From positions 651,282,468 through 651,344,467 of the forward strand of contig NC_081409.1 of the NCBI RefSeq assembly GCF_030272615.1: DNA of 62,000 bases, written 5' to 3'. The notes below the pieces were generated by a model that was given only the letters and a program-made list of their open reading frames with translations, ran no database searches and was not told the DNA's origin. The DNA comes from Cryptomeria japonica. Its lineage: Eukaryota; Streptophyta; Pinopsida; Cupressales; Cupressaceae. Of this stretch, positions 1 to 10,724 are shown piece after piece; positions within the stretch are counted from its first letter, which is position 1; every line of letters begins with the position of its first letter. The translations under genes were made by a program, and so were the position numbers.

Positions 1-2109
1 ATTAAGGACTAACCATCTCCTAGAAATCTCACAGAGTTACGAAGGTTCCTTGGATTGGCAAACTTTTATCGCAGATTTGTGTTGGGATTTTCCCATTTGT
101 CTTGGCCTCTAAATCAGTCATTGCGGGGAGGAACACAGGCAAAGTTTAAATGGACAGGTGCTCAACAGGAAGCATTCGAGGGGTTAAAACGAAGATTATG
201 TTTTGCAATAGTTTTATCTCTTCCTGACCTGCAACAGTCATTTGAAATACAAACTGATGCGTCAGAGTATGTCTAGGGAGCTGTCCTTATGCAACATGGT
301 CACCCAGTTGCATATCATAGTCAGAGTTTTTTTGATACAGTGTGTCGGTATGCCACTTACGACAAGGAACTATATGCTATTGTTCAAGCCTGTAAGCAGT
401 GGAAACATTATATTTTGGGTAAGGAGACAGTCATCCACACAGATCACAAGCCTCTTCAATTATTACAAACACAAGGGAAGTTGCAAAATGATCGACACCA
501 ATGATGGTCAGCATATCTACAACAATTTCATCTCAATATTCACCACAAGAAGGGAAGCACTAACAAAGTAGCAGACTGTTTCAGCAGGCCTCCGATTGTA
601 GCTATCAGTATGGTATTAGACTCATGTGGTCATCAAACTGAAGCTTGGGCTTGCTTGTATGAGAATGATGTTGAATTTGTAGATGTTTATAATTAATTGA
701 TGAAGGGAAATCAAGTGAATGATTTCTATTTACAGGATGGAATGCTTTGCCACCTTGGCCAAATCTGTGTGCCTAATGCAGAACGCAAAAAACTGATATG
801 GGAGGCTCACTATAGTAAGGTTGCTGGTCACTTTGGTATAGGTAAGACTATTGCTATACTTAAGAGGTATTTTTATTGGCCAAAGTTGAGAAATGATGTC
901 ATTTCATATATTCAAGCTTGTACCGCATGTGCTATTGCTAAGCCTGCCAATTGTAAACTTGGATTGTATTCACCACTTCCTATTCTTGAAAAACCTTGGC
1001 ATTCCGTTTCTATGGACTTCAAGTCTGGTCTTCCTACCACCAAAAATGGCCACGATTGTGTGTATGTTGTGGTAGATAGGTTCTAAAAAATGGCAGTAAT
1101 AGTGGCTTGTACAAAAACAATTTCTGTAGAGGATACTACAAAGTTTTTCTTTGAACACATTTGGGTTCATTTTGGTTTGCCGAATACCATCATTTCATAT
1201 AGGGACAATAGGTTTCTTAGTAAGTTCTGATCCAAATTGTGGGAAAAGATGGACACAAAATTAACAAAGTCTACTGCTTTCCATCCTCAAACAGATGGCC
1301 AGACAGAGGTAGTGAACCGGATGATCATTTACGTCCTAGGCATGTATCACTCAAAACATCCCCGCACATGGGATGAAAGTCTTCCATACGTTCAACATAG
1401 CTACAACAGGGCAATCCGCAGTTCCACTGGTCACAGTCCATTTGAGGTTTGTCTTGGTTATCAGCCACTTGCACCCATGGATGTTGCCATATCACTTATT
1501 CAACCTAATATGCTTCCACGTGTTGGAAAGGAGGAAGATAAGGCAACCCAGTTCATTGATAGATTTCATCATCTGCAACAAGAAGTCCATGAAATCTTAG
1601 AGCATACCAGTAAGAAATATAAGGAGAGACATGATGAGCATCGTACTCCTCATAATTTTCAAGTCGGGGACAAGGTGTGGCTGCATATTCAGAAGGAACG
1701 ATTGTAGGGTGCTAATAGGAAGCTTCGCCCTCTGTGTTATGGACCATACAAAATCATCAAGCAAGTTGGTGATAATGCTTTTGAGCTTAATTTACCCCCA
1801 TTTCTGGGTCTTCATCCAGTTTTCAATGTGGAACTCTTGAAGCCATATTTTCCTCCACTATTAGATGTTGCAGATGTGGCAGAAACAATTTCCACTACAT
1901 AATTGAATCCAGGTGCAACTTCTCCATTCCAATGTGATCAGATTGTGGACACCATGGTGAAAACACTCAAACAATAGCAGATCTATCTATACAAAGTGGT
2001 TTGAGCAGGGCAGATCGCTCAACAAGGAAAGTGGTTTACCATGGAGCAACTTCTGCTCCGTTTCCCTCATCTCATTTAGAGTGTTGATGCAATGGAGTCT
2101 ATTGCTCTC
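1..2109 (+). pseudogene. Gypsy pol remnant: RT end, RNase H, integrase
   Basis: Domains read in order: the end of RT with the FYRRF motif (about 64-78); RNase H with TDASEYV near 256 and the DKELYAIV and HTDHKPLQ motifs (361-460); the integrase H2C2 zinc finger (HYSKVAGHFG to CTACAIAK, 808-940); the integrase core with MDFKSGLP near 1012 and a later FHPQTDGQTEVVNR block (1279-1320); then a C-terminal part with GDKVWLH at 1666 and a basic, chromodomain-like tail to about 2100. In-frame stops sit at 274, 502, 694, 1084, 1228, 1705 and further on. Most fall where the family has Trp, Gln or Arg, so most are simple transitions. It cannot make a functional polyprotein. Confidence 0.9.
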
Positions 2110-2110
2110 C

Positions 2111-2123
2111 AAGGGGGGAGTAA
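2111..2123 (+). other. Polypurine tract of the Gypsy element
   Basis: The run AAGGGGGGAG lies directly before the putative LTR start. In LTR retrotransposons this tract resists RNase H and primes plus-strand DNA synthesis. Its position beside the TGATC terminus supports the LTR boundary. Confidence 0.75.
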
Positions 2124-2618
2124 TGATCAGAAGAAAATTTGAAATATTTTTATATATTTTTTTAGTTTTTCTATATGTTAGCAATTGTCAATTTTGAAGG
2201 CCTTCAGGGCATTTTCAGTCCTTGAAAGTTTGGCCTGTCCTTTAGAATGTTACCGTAGGCACGTTTTGCAGGGGTTCGCTCCTAAGTCTTGGAGACCTTT
2301 CCAACGAGTTAAACAACTCGTAATTTCGAGTCCTGAGCGGAAAGTTGTACCTAGTTAAAGTTAGGATAAAATTTCATATAGTTTTTTGAAATTTTCGTAG
2401 TTTTTAGATTTTATTATGTAATAAACAAATGTGACTGTTGGGCTTCGATTCTCAAGGGGTTGGTGTGACCCTTGGAATCTCATGAACTACTACATGTTGG
2501 AATTTCGAATGGAATAGATCATTTTTTTTGGCTTGCTTCAATTCTGTGCTATCTTGTTCATCCAGAATACCGTAGGTTCTCACTTAGGTGTTGTCGTCCG
2601 AATCCATAATTCGGATCA
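2124..2618 (+). repeat. 3' LTR of the Gypsy element
   Basis: The 495-bp segment starts TGATC and ends GATCA, a perfect 5-bp terminal inverted repeat beginning TG and ending CA, and follows the polypurine tract immediately. An AATAAA-type signal lies near 2421. No second LTR is in the window to confirm the ends, so the boundaries rest on the termini and the tract. Confidence 0.7.
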
Positions 2619-4714
2619 ACTATGAATTTCAATATCATCATTGTACATCATCAACATACAAATGCAAGCATCAAAGACATCACACCACACGAGGGTTGAA
2701 TGATAACACAGTATGCTAATACTGTATATTCAACAATATACATGCAAATATTGATAATATTTTATAGGATACATGTGATTATTTGAACAAGTTTATAAGA
2801 TCTATAGTTAACATGGTTTGAGAGAGGCGCTTTCTCAAATCAACGAATGAAGGAATAACCTTCTAATGGATAACAACAATATTATAAAATATTGAGTAGT
2901 TGAAGATGTTGGTGCAATCGATAGTCCCATAAACTATTTTGGTCTCATAGACATAATTAAAATAATTTCATTTTAAATATTTGTGTGTTCACTCACTTTA
3001 CTTATTATTTTTGAGAAAATATCTCATGCGACTTACAAGTTTAGAAATATTTGGTCACCTACGCCAAGATGCCTTTCTTAAATAGATTTCTTTGTTTATT
3101 ATTTTATTTTATTTTATACTTCCATATATTTTCTTTGAGATTTAAATAAAATTTCTATTTATGCCAAATATTCTAATTTTCTCTAATAAATTAGAGTTGT
3201 AGAATATTGAATTAATGATGATTCATTCTGATAGTGTGCTAAAAATAGTAACATATTTATTATGGTATAAAAGGAAGTATTTTACCATCATTTTACTAAT
3301 GGCTAGTAAAAATACCATTGATATTATTTATCTAATGCAAAGTGATGAATAGAAATTTCTAAATATTTAGTAACCAACTTCATTTGTCTATTCAATTGAG
3401 TGTGTTGATCAAAACTAGGAGCAAGTTGTGCTTCCAAATATGAGCTTAAATCACATTTGAAATGCTTAGGAAATACAGGATCATTATTAGTTTATATAAT
3501 TTTGGCTTTGAAGCTCCTAAATCGTCTTATAAAATTTCTTGGATTTCTTTTGTCAAATTCACTTTCTATTGTGAAGTTTGTACATTTTGTTCAAGTAGAA
3601 AAACTTAGAAAACCTCAAGGACGTATTAATTTCACAGAAGGATTTCTTCTCAGTCAATTCAGAGTGGACTCTGGAATTCATTAGTGTATGGAAGATTGAT
3701 GATTTTCAAATTATAATTAACGATTTAAATTTTGAAATTTTAGTGGTATTTTGATATAAAGGTTGTGTTGAGTTTATCATGGATTTCTTGAAAGGTTGTA
3801 AATGTGATGCTTAATCCAATTATGGATTCCACATCCATTGATACATTTGAGCGCCAAGAATAAAATCTAAGAAAAATTGGTTGGATTTCTTGTTGGTAAT
3901 ATTTCCTAGTTCCATGTTTAGGTTAGTTATTTACTTGTTGGTCGCCTTTCAATAGCTTTGAAATGTACTAGTTGAGCTGATATTAAGGGGCAAATGCACT
4001 TTTAAACGATCGTCTACGTGTACAAAATATTCACGGGTACGAAGGATGTGCAAAAATAGGTTTGAAGATTAGCGAACTCCAGTATGTGATGATTTCTGTC
4101 ATGTAAGGCATTGAATAGGGACGCGAAGCTGTCAAAGGTAGCGACAGTGTATTTTTTTAACCTCGGTGTGCATTCTATATCAGCAATGATTTATTTTTAA
4201 TGATTTTGTGAGAGTTTAGGAGGATGTGATAGCATGCAAAGTGTCCTTTAGGGGTGCTCATTTGAAAAAAAATATTAATTTCGATTTCTTTTAGTTATTT
4301 CAATTTGAAATTGAAAGGAATCTAATGTGTGGAAAATGTTTCCTCACACTACTTCAGTGTGGAAGGTAGTGCAAGAATCAGAAACACATTTACAAATAAA
4401 TAATAGACATGCATAAAGATCAACACATCTTCGTGCACAGGAGATGCGGAGGCCATGGTGTTTCAGCTTCATTCCGATTAGTAGGAAAGTTTAGTTGATA
4501 TGGGTGGTGAAACCAGTTTTTGCGGTCCAAGTCCTTTCATGAGTTTAGGTTACTGTTTCTTTTATAGTGTTTATGTTATGTATAGGGGTAGGCAAATTTC
4601 AATCAAGAGTGCATGTGATATTCTGGGCTTAAGATAAGCCCTTTTTGTAATGTAAACTTATTATTCATATATTAATACAAAAAAACTATATTACCAACCA
4701 AAAAAAAAAACACT
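2619..4714. other. No gene recognised; AT-rich intergenic or old repeat DNA
   Basis: I see no conserved protein motif on either strand here. The longest open stretch (3457-3684, 75 codons) has no recognisable domain. A short A-rich run near 4675-4710 follows a segment that could be the tail of an old non-LTR element, but no coding trace supports that. Confidence 0.5.
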
Positions 4715-5120
4715 TTGTATTCCAATAAAGAAATTCTTACAATACAATATCAGCACTTAGCTTCTTCAACAAGAGTGTACAACTAACAACCCACAATTTA
4801 GATTAATTTTGGTAGCATAACACTTCACCTGCAAACAAAACATGACTAATACTCTCCAAGGCTATCTTTTATAGAGAAATACAACAAAGGAAGCTTCTAG
4901 ATGAAGCAAGAAGATGGGGTCGTGCAAAGCATTTGGCCCTATTTTTTCGGCCACCAAAAAGCATGCAAATGACACATGTATGTCTCCAAATGACTCCTCT
5001 TTCAAACCTCCTAAGTTGGGTACCCAACATTTACTATTCGGAGGTATGATAGATGCTCTTATGCATCTTACAACCCTCATAACTTACAACACTTATACCT
5101 GTAAGAGAATCTATCATAAA
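4715..5120 (-). repeat. Minus-strand promoter/LTR-like segment
   Basis: Read on the minus strand, this stretch has a TATA-box-like TATAAAAG (about 4865-4873) in a context resembling plant LTR promoters, followed downstream by TGTAAGAATT and AATAAAG-like signals near 4720-4740. A 72-codon open frame (4862-5080) on the same strand has no known domain. It could be the U3-R part of an old LTR. No partner copy, PBS or tract was found, so this is tentative. Confidence 0.35.
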
Positions 5121-5129
5121 TGACTAACG

Positions 5130-5924
5130 TTAGTTTATTGATGCAAAAGTCAATCCAGAGTTCATGGTTCAGTTGACAACATATCAGTCTAGAGTTATGT
5201 GATTAGCTCTGCATTCTATTTCGTTACATTCTTTGGTTGTGCGAATTTGCAACTAGGTTTGGTGATGGCTGACGAGTATACTGTCAAGTTTTCAGCTAAT
5301 TTGATTTCCTATAGAATAAGTGTTTGATCTTTCTATCCTAGTTTGACAGAGGAATAGTTTTGGTTCACTCTTGCATTGACAAATATCATCGTGTGGATTT
5401 GGGGACATGGTATGGATAGTTTATTGAACCTATGACAAAATTTTTAGGTTTCTTGGTGAATTGGTGAACGATTTATTGCATTCTGTGGTTTGGGTTTACA
5501 TAATGTTTGACACATTAGCGATTCACTTCTTGAGCATTATCTTTCGATGATCTGTTACTTCAGGAGATCATTGGAGAATAGTTTTCTATGGATCACATGT
5601 CTTTCTTGCTAATCCACATTATGTTTTGGATGTTAAATTATGCTGGGATCAGTGTTTGATATGTAGTTTTCATGTATGATGTCGACTTGATATGTTCTAC
5701 TGATTGCGGTTGATCCTGACCTATTCCATATTGGTTGATGGATGTCTTGGAGGCATGCTATCAACTTGTTGTTAAGGCTGACTATGATACAAATTGATTC
5801 GCAACCTATCTTGTTGATGATGAATTGAGTTTAAGATTGACCTATGCCTTGTCACATGTTTCTCTTATTGGGTCTTATTATGTCGACGTAATAGATGTTT
5901 TTTGATGCTACAAAGGATATATAT
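5130..5924 (+). repeat. 5' part of an old Copia-type LTR, split by Element 1
   Basis: The sequence has the T/G-rich, gene-free character of the U3 regions in this window. It continues across Element 1 at 11541, where the remaining R-U5 ends in the usual C-rich tract. The break falls in GGATATATAAGG, which looks like the TATA box of this LTR. The left end is not defined; 5130 is approximate. The final 5 bp, TATAT (5920-5924), are the target duplication of Element 1. Confidence 0.5.
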
Positions 5925-6318
5925 TGTTGGCAAATGCACACTCCAATGAGACATTGTAGGTGATTGAAGGTTTTGTCATTGATGGCAACCTTACAATCCT
6001 ATGACACCGGCAAGGCAATCCACCGACACCAACAAAGTTAGATTCTACACCGACACACAGACCACCGGCACTGGCAGTGAAAGGAAGCATACCGGCATAG
6101 AAGCCGACAGTAATTTTGTTGTTAATATATTTTGTTTATTATTGTAAAGTCATTGTAAGCCGACTTGGCATATTGTAAAATGACTCATATATATAAGAGA
6201 TCATTGTAGAACAAAAATATAGATGTAATGAATGGAGGAATGTAATTAAGAGAAATAAGGTAGACCTATTATGCGAATTATAGGTTAAGGGTTTATGTAT
6301 GAAGTAGAGCTATAAACT
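5925..6318 (+). repeat. Element 1 5' LTR, truncated
   Basis: It is collinear with the 3' LTR at a constant offset of 4,800 bp, from TGTTGG up to GAGCTATAAAC, where similarity stops. A TATA-like TATATATAAG lies at 6187-6196. The upstream part contains several RCCGAC or CCGGC motifs. Loss of the R-U5 end and PBS means this copy could not start normal reverse transcription. Confidence 0.9.
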
Positions 6319-6941
6319 GGTGAAAGCTATAGACACCTAATGGTGACACTAATGGTCTTGGCTTTGAAACTGGTGAAAGTTTCGGTACTGCAAACACACA
6401 GGATCATGGCAAACCGGTATGACAACCTACTGCTTATAAATTTAATGGCAAATGCTTTAACTGTAACAAGTATGGTCATAGAACAAATCAATGTAGATCT
6501 AGAAATTATCAGATTACCAGTACACCCACTGGTCAATTTTCAAAATGCAACAAAGTTGATCATAATTCTGAAAATTGCAGAATGAATGTGAGATGTTATA
6601 TTTGTGGAAGATTTGGACATTTATCTAATCAATGCAGAACACAAACTGGCATAGGTTATGGGAAAGCTATTCAGAAATATAATGTGACTTGTTATGCCTG
6701 TAACAAGAGTGGATATATTGCAAAATTTTGTAAAAGTAAGTCCTCGCCGGTAAACAACAATGGTGCTAATTTGAAAGGTAAAGAAAAGGTTGAAGAAGTA
6801 AAGCAGGAATTCTCAAAACAATGGATCAGGAAATCAGAACTAAATTTTGATAGAAATACTCCTCCACCGGCAGAACAGAGTAACACTCCACCGACAGAAG
6901 AAAGTAACATTCCACCAGCAGGAGAGTCTTCATCTAACTAA
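6319..6941 (+). pseudogene. Element 1 gag remnant with tandem CCHC zinc knuckles
   Basis: Conceptual translation shows a series of knuckles: CFNCNKYGHRTNQC (about 6453-6494), a decayed one around 6540-6580, CYICGRFGHLSNQC (about 6594-6635), and a degraded one, CYACNKSGYIAKFC (6690-6731), in which the His is replaced by Tyr. A Pro/Glu/Thr-rich tail with repeats of the PPTEES type follows and ends at a stop at 6939. Zinc knuckles of nucleocapsid bind retrotransposon RNA. The gag N-terminus was lost in the deletion that also removed the PBS. An early frameshift separates the first knuckle from the later ones. Confidence 0.8.
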
Positions 6942-7245
6942 AGAAAATTTCTTTGAGGGTTTGGCAAAGAAATGTGAAACATGCTATTATTCCCTCGGTT
7001 GATCGTAAGAAGTTAAAATTACTTCTATACCGGTAGATATGTTAAGTGATTACTTAACCGACAAGCATTAAATATGGTGGTTGGCAAAATTAACATTATA
7101 AATCAGTGTTTTTGACTCCATTCCACTTCACTGAGCATTCAAACATTTGAAGAGCGCGAAAATTCCGAGCTAAGGCATTTCAAGCAAAGAAGCAAAGCAA
7201 TTCAGCAATCAATCTTTCCAAAGGCAGAAAAAGGTATTTATAATC
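6942..7245 (+). promoter_or_regulatory. Spacer before the accessory ORF, with TATA-like box
   Basis: About 300 bp separate the gag stop from the accessory ORF. No pol motif is present. A TATAAAT sequence at 7097-7103, some 140 bp before the ATG, and a pyrimidine-rich stretch after it would fit an internal promoter, but a splice acceptor for a spliced message is just as possible. This is inference from position only. Confidence 0.35.
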
Positions 7246-8670
7246 ATGGCATCCTCTTCTGTACTTGAATTCATAGCAAACCCTACTGTAGTGGAAGTAA
7301 TCAAGCGTCCTAGGCCCGTTTTTCAGTTAGTTCCCGAAATAGCAAAGAAGGATGATAATGTTGGTGCTTTTTTTCAAATCCCCAAAGGAGTAGTTTTTGC
7401 AGAAGACCCTAGGATATATATTCATTGCCATATAGAAGAATTAGGGGATGAAGAAATTAAGAACATGTACAAGACTGTTATTTGTGATGATTCCGGTAAT
7501 GTGAAACCTGAACACAAAATAGTTGAAACCCTAGGATTCACAGAAATTCTCTGCATTCCGAATTTCCCTAAGGAAGTGATAAGGATAGTGTTGAGCAGGG
7601 TTCATGGTGAATTTTTCTGGCTGGATTCAATTCACGAAATTATTAAGGAAGTTGTAAAAGCTGTAATAGGGTTACCCTCCACCAGTAACAGACCTGACAA
7701 GACAAAGAAGGTCTCAAATGACCTAGTAATGAACCTAACAGGTGCAACATCCGACAAAAGGTCTTTAAGGGTGAATGATGTAACTAACATAAATGTGAGA
7801 TTCATTAGCATGATTCTAGGATGCAAAACAACACATGCAAACATACTAAATTCAATTTCCAGCTTATGCATAAAGAGTGCTCACGACATGATTAAGGATA
7901 ATGTGAAAATTGATATGTGTGAATGGTTGAAGGATGAATTGATTGACAATCTAGGAAAGATCAAGAAGGATAAGAAAGGGACATTTAGATTTGGCAACTT
8001 ACTTGTTTGCTTAATGCTACATATAACCAAACAGGTGCCCGGTATAGGTAATAAGAACCTTGGATTTGACATACTGATAGGCAAACAGTTATCTGACTTA
8101 TTGAACAACATGGGTGAAAACAAAGAGAAGAATATTAATGAGTACTTTAAAGCATTAAAGGCCAGAATGAACGCTAGAGTCAGACCATCACAAGAAATTG
8201 TAAATAAATATAAGGATGACATATGTTTTGTGATTAAGAAGGATGAGATCTGGATGGAGGCAGTTATCCTAAGAACAATTTGGGTTACTGAAATGGGTTA
8301 TGAGACAGATGATCACATCATTGAAACATATGCAAAAGCCCTTCTGGAAGCACCCAAGGAACCTAAGGAAGAGGTATTTGGCAGTGATGAAACCATTGAA
8401 AATCAAATTCAATCCAAAAAGAGAGTGAAGAAAGTAGAAGCAACAATGATGAAAGGATCAAGGCAGGCTAAGGCTATCAAAGAAGATCTACTTAAACAAA
8501 CCGGTATCACGGAAGATGAGTTACAAGCACAACAACCGGAAACTCAGCTTTCACTGGTAGCAACTTCTTCGGAAAGTGACATGCCAGTTGCATTTAAAAG
8601 AGTTGTGAGGAAAAGACAACCTTCACCGGTATCCACACCTTCGCTTAGAAGAACCAGGCAAAAACAATAG
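7246..8670 (+). CDS. Element 1 accessory ORF, N-terminal part (474 codons)
   Basis: This is the longest intact reading frame in the window: 474 codons from the first ATG (context aatcATGGCATCC) to a TAG. I do not recognise it with certainty. The first ~330 residues look globular, with alternating helices and short hydrophobic blocks (for example FISMILGC and FGNLLVCLMLH). The C-terminal third is Lys/Glu-rich and then basic (RRTRQKQ at the end). There is no signal peptide or clear membrane segment. The block with WLDSIHEI followed by an IGLP loop weakly resembles the accessory domain of angiosperm retrotransposons sometimes annotated as a putative plant transposon protein; that is inference. 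It occupies the env position, between gag and the polypurine tract. The frame continues after the stop, so the ancestral protein was about twice as long. Confidence 0.75.
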   Translation: MASSSVLEFIANPTVVEVIKRPRPVFQLVPEIAKKDDNVGAFFQIPKGVVFAEDPRIYIHCHIEELGDEEIKNMYKTVICDDSGNVKPEHKIVETLGFTEILCIPNFPKEVIRIVLSRVHGEFFWLDSIHEIIKEVVKAVIGLPSTSNRPDKTKKVSNDLVMNLTGATSDKRSLRVNDVTNINVRFISMILGCKTTHANILNSISSLCIKSAHDMIKDNVKIDMCEWLKDELIDNLGKIKKDKKGTFRFGNLLVCLMLHITKQVPGIGNKNLGFDILIGKQLSDLLNNMGENKEKNINEYFKALKARMNARVRPSQEIVNKYKDDICFVIKKDEIWMEAVILRTIWVTEMGYETDDHIIETYAKALLEAPKEPKEEVFGSDETIENQIQSKKRVKKVEATMMKGSRQAKAIKEDLLKQTGITEDELQAQQPETQLSLVATSSESDMPVAFKRVVRKRQPSPVSTPSLRRTRQKQ

Positions 8671-9427
8671 GCAGTGAGGCCTCCGGCTAAGAAGATAACT
8701 CCAAAGAAGAAAAAGTTAACACCAAAGAAAAGGACAAGAAAATATTGCTCCAATTGACAAACTACTAGATGAAATAACAGAGAATGGACAGCTGAAAAAC
8801 ATCAAAAAACTATATGATACATTATTAGTTGATGACAAGGAGAAAGTTGAAAATAGTGTAATTCTACACTTGGATATCTATAAGAAATTTTTGATGCAAA
8901 TTGTAGATGAAGAACCGGTAGAACTATTTAAGAGACTTGAAGCTAGAAGGCAAGCTGTTATAGAGCTTGACAAGAAAATAAAGATTGAGAAACTACTTGC
9001 TGTTTATCCTGTTAACTCACCAAAGGAGATAGACGATATGATCTCAGAGGCTAACCGGACAGTATTCTCAACTGCACACCGGCATGTAGCACTTATGGTT
9101 GGTAGAGTAAATGAAGTTGCAGAGGAAACTGCTAACGGATGGGATATATTCCTTGTTGAGAAAGAAAAACAGGAAGAATATAGAAACCCCAAACCAATCA
9201 AGGTATATCAGAAAGACAAGGATAAGGGAAAAGGAAAGGTTGGTGGACCTCCAAGCATCAAAATAACAGATAATCTACCCCCACCGTCTCAAGATACTCC
9301 ACCGGTAACAACAACTGAAGATCAACCGACTGATGAGAGTATGGATATATCACAAGAGGATACAAATCCTAATTCTGAGGTATCATATACAGTAGATGTT
9401 GATACTAGAAGGTCAACATTGTGGTAG
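8671..9427 (+). pseudogene. Element 1 accessory ORF, middle part (after stop and frameshift)
   Basis: Beyond the TAG the same frame runs on through a basic PAKKITPKKKK stretch to about 8740, then a +1 shift restores an open frame beginning NIAPIDKLLDEI that continues to 9427. This part is rich in charged helices (KFLMQIVDEEPVELFKRL) and ends in a Pro/Thr/Glu-rich linker (about 9260-9400). Its composition and its ACCGGT-rich codons match the upstream part, so it is the same gene, broken. A second shift near 9415 leads into the next part. Confidence 0.65.
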
Positions 9428-10518
9428 ATAAGGACACAACCGGTAAGACAGATATGGCTAGTGAGCCACCGGTAACTGATAACACAGATAACACTAAAGG
9501 AAAACCGATAGATAGTGCCATAGAACAACAGGCAGAACAACAAACAGAGCAACAAGCAGAGCAACAAGCTCCAGCACAGGAACAGGTTAATACAGAATCA
9601 GTGCCACCGACAACTGCCGAGCAAAACAAACCATTGCTTAAGGAAATGGAAACACAGACTAACCTACCATAGGTCACTGCAAGCAAGGATATTGCTCCCA
9701 TTGGCGGAATTCAAAGCGTTGGCTCTTCAACTGCAGGATTCATGACAACAAATGTAACTGAAGTTCTTTTAGACTCTATAAAGAAAATAACAGATTGTAG
9801 TTCACAGGCATATAAGGCTATAGATGACACAATTCCAATTTTGAAGATGATAGCTCCAAAATGTAATGTAGATAATAAGGATTTTTTGAGTCAACTTGAC
9901 ACTTTGTCTAAGTATATTACTGACAACACAGTGATAGTTGAACAAATAAAGGAGGACGCATTCAAAGAGAGGTTAGAAAAGGAAAGACAAAAATTCTTTG
10001 AGAAACAAATAAAGAAGTGTACAAGGAAGTTTGACACACTTCTATCGGAATTATGTAGCACATTAAAGGAATTCAAAACTTTGTACATAGATACTTGTAA
10101 GACTAACTTTTTGACAGTTGATATAGACAAGAAGATCAACAAGATACAGGAGGAAATAAATCAACTAGCTGACAATTTTATTAATTCATCTGATTCATTA
10201 TCAGTTTTTCAGCAAAAGATAACAGGTTTTGAGGAAGAATCACTAAAACTAGAAAGAGAAAAGGAGAGAATAAAAAGTAAGGCTAAGGATCTGAAATTAA
10301 GACCAAGTCCAAAAATGGACTACCTAGCATCCTTAAGGAAAGAAATATCTGATGCATTGGTACAAGGACAGAAAACATCGGCAGAGCAAATGCAACACCT
10401 CACCGGTATAGTTCAGAGGACAGAGGCCGCAATAAAAGACAGTAAAAAGTTCATTAAGAACTTGAATCTGGTTTTGGCAGAACTTTTTCAGATTGTAACC
10501 AACCGGTTACAAGGTTGA
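9421..10518 (+). pseudogene. Element 1 accessory ORF, C-terminal coiled-coil part
   Basis: After the shift near 9415 the frame is open to 10518 except for one TAG at 9670-9672. It starts with a low-complexity segment with repeated EQQ triplets (9520-9580) and then enters a long, charged, probably coiled-coil region (9742-10518) with motifs such as KERLEKERQKFFEKQ and KLEREKERIKSKAK. It ends in NRLQG just before the 3' untranslated part. Long coiled coils also occur in some env-like proteins of plant Copia elements, but no transmembrane segment is visible here, so an envelope role is not supported. Confidence 0.65.
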
Positions 10519-10569
10519 GACATGAAACTACACTCTATTGACACTTTGACAACCTTTGTCATTGATGCC

Positions 10570-10579
10570 AAAGGGGGAG
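10570..10579 (+). other. Element 1 internal polypurine-like tract
   Basis: The sequence CATTGATGCCAAAGGGGGAG ends here, about 145 bp before the real tract. It repeats the same context with the CATCAATG block inverted to CATTGATG. It may be a second priming site for plus-strand synthesis or a duplication relic. Confidence 0.55.
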
Positions 10580-10712
10580 TAGTGGTATGAGAAAAATCCA
10601 ATAACTTAGGGATCATCTGCTCAGGTGGAGCAGACATTTTTGGTAACAATTTTTGGACTTCAATTTTTGGATATTTTTTTGAATTTTTCTCATGAGTGTT
10701 GCCATCAATGCC

Positions 10713-10723
10713 AAAGGGGGAGA
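10713..10723 (+). other. Element 1 polypurine tract
   Basis: AAAGGGGGAGA lies directly before the TGTTGG start of the 3' LTR. It is the expected primer site for plus-strand DNA synthesis. It is preceded by GTTGCCATCAATG (10698-10710), whose complement recurs inside the LTR. Confidence 0.85.
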
Positions 10724-10724
10724 T

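Larger units (their letters stand above)
1..2618 (+). mobile_element. Ty3/Gypsy element, 3' half (chromovirus-like)
   Basis: The window opens inside the reverse transcriptase of a Ty3/Gypsy retrotransposon and runs through RNase H, integrase, a degraded chromodomain-like tail, a polypurine tract and one LTR. The order RT-RNase H-integrase is the Gypsy order. The 5' LTR, gag and protease lie outside the window. All the coding parts stay in a single reading frame from about position 1 to 2100 and are broken only by in-frame stops, so the copy has decayed by point mutation rather than by indels. Family placement is from domain order and the tail; no lineage search was possible. Confidence 0.9.

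Noticed and set aside
5925-6318. Element 1 5' LTR as a separate solo LTR
   Set aside because: It pairs with 10725-11535 and the TATAT duplication encloses both.
7881-8222. Minus-strand open frame of 113 codons
   Set aside because: It is a shadow of the accessory ORF of Element 1.
7246-8670. Accessory ORF as an ordinary host gene
   Set aside because: It sits inside an element with matching LTRs, target duplication and gag knuckles, and shares the element's ACCGGT-rich composition.
9520-9580. EQQ-coding repeats as a microsatellite of interest
   Set aside because: It is a short low-complexity part of the accessory ORF, not an independent repeat.
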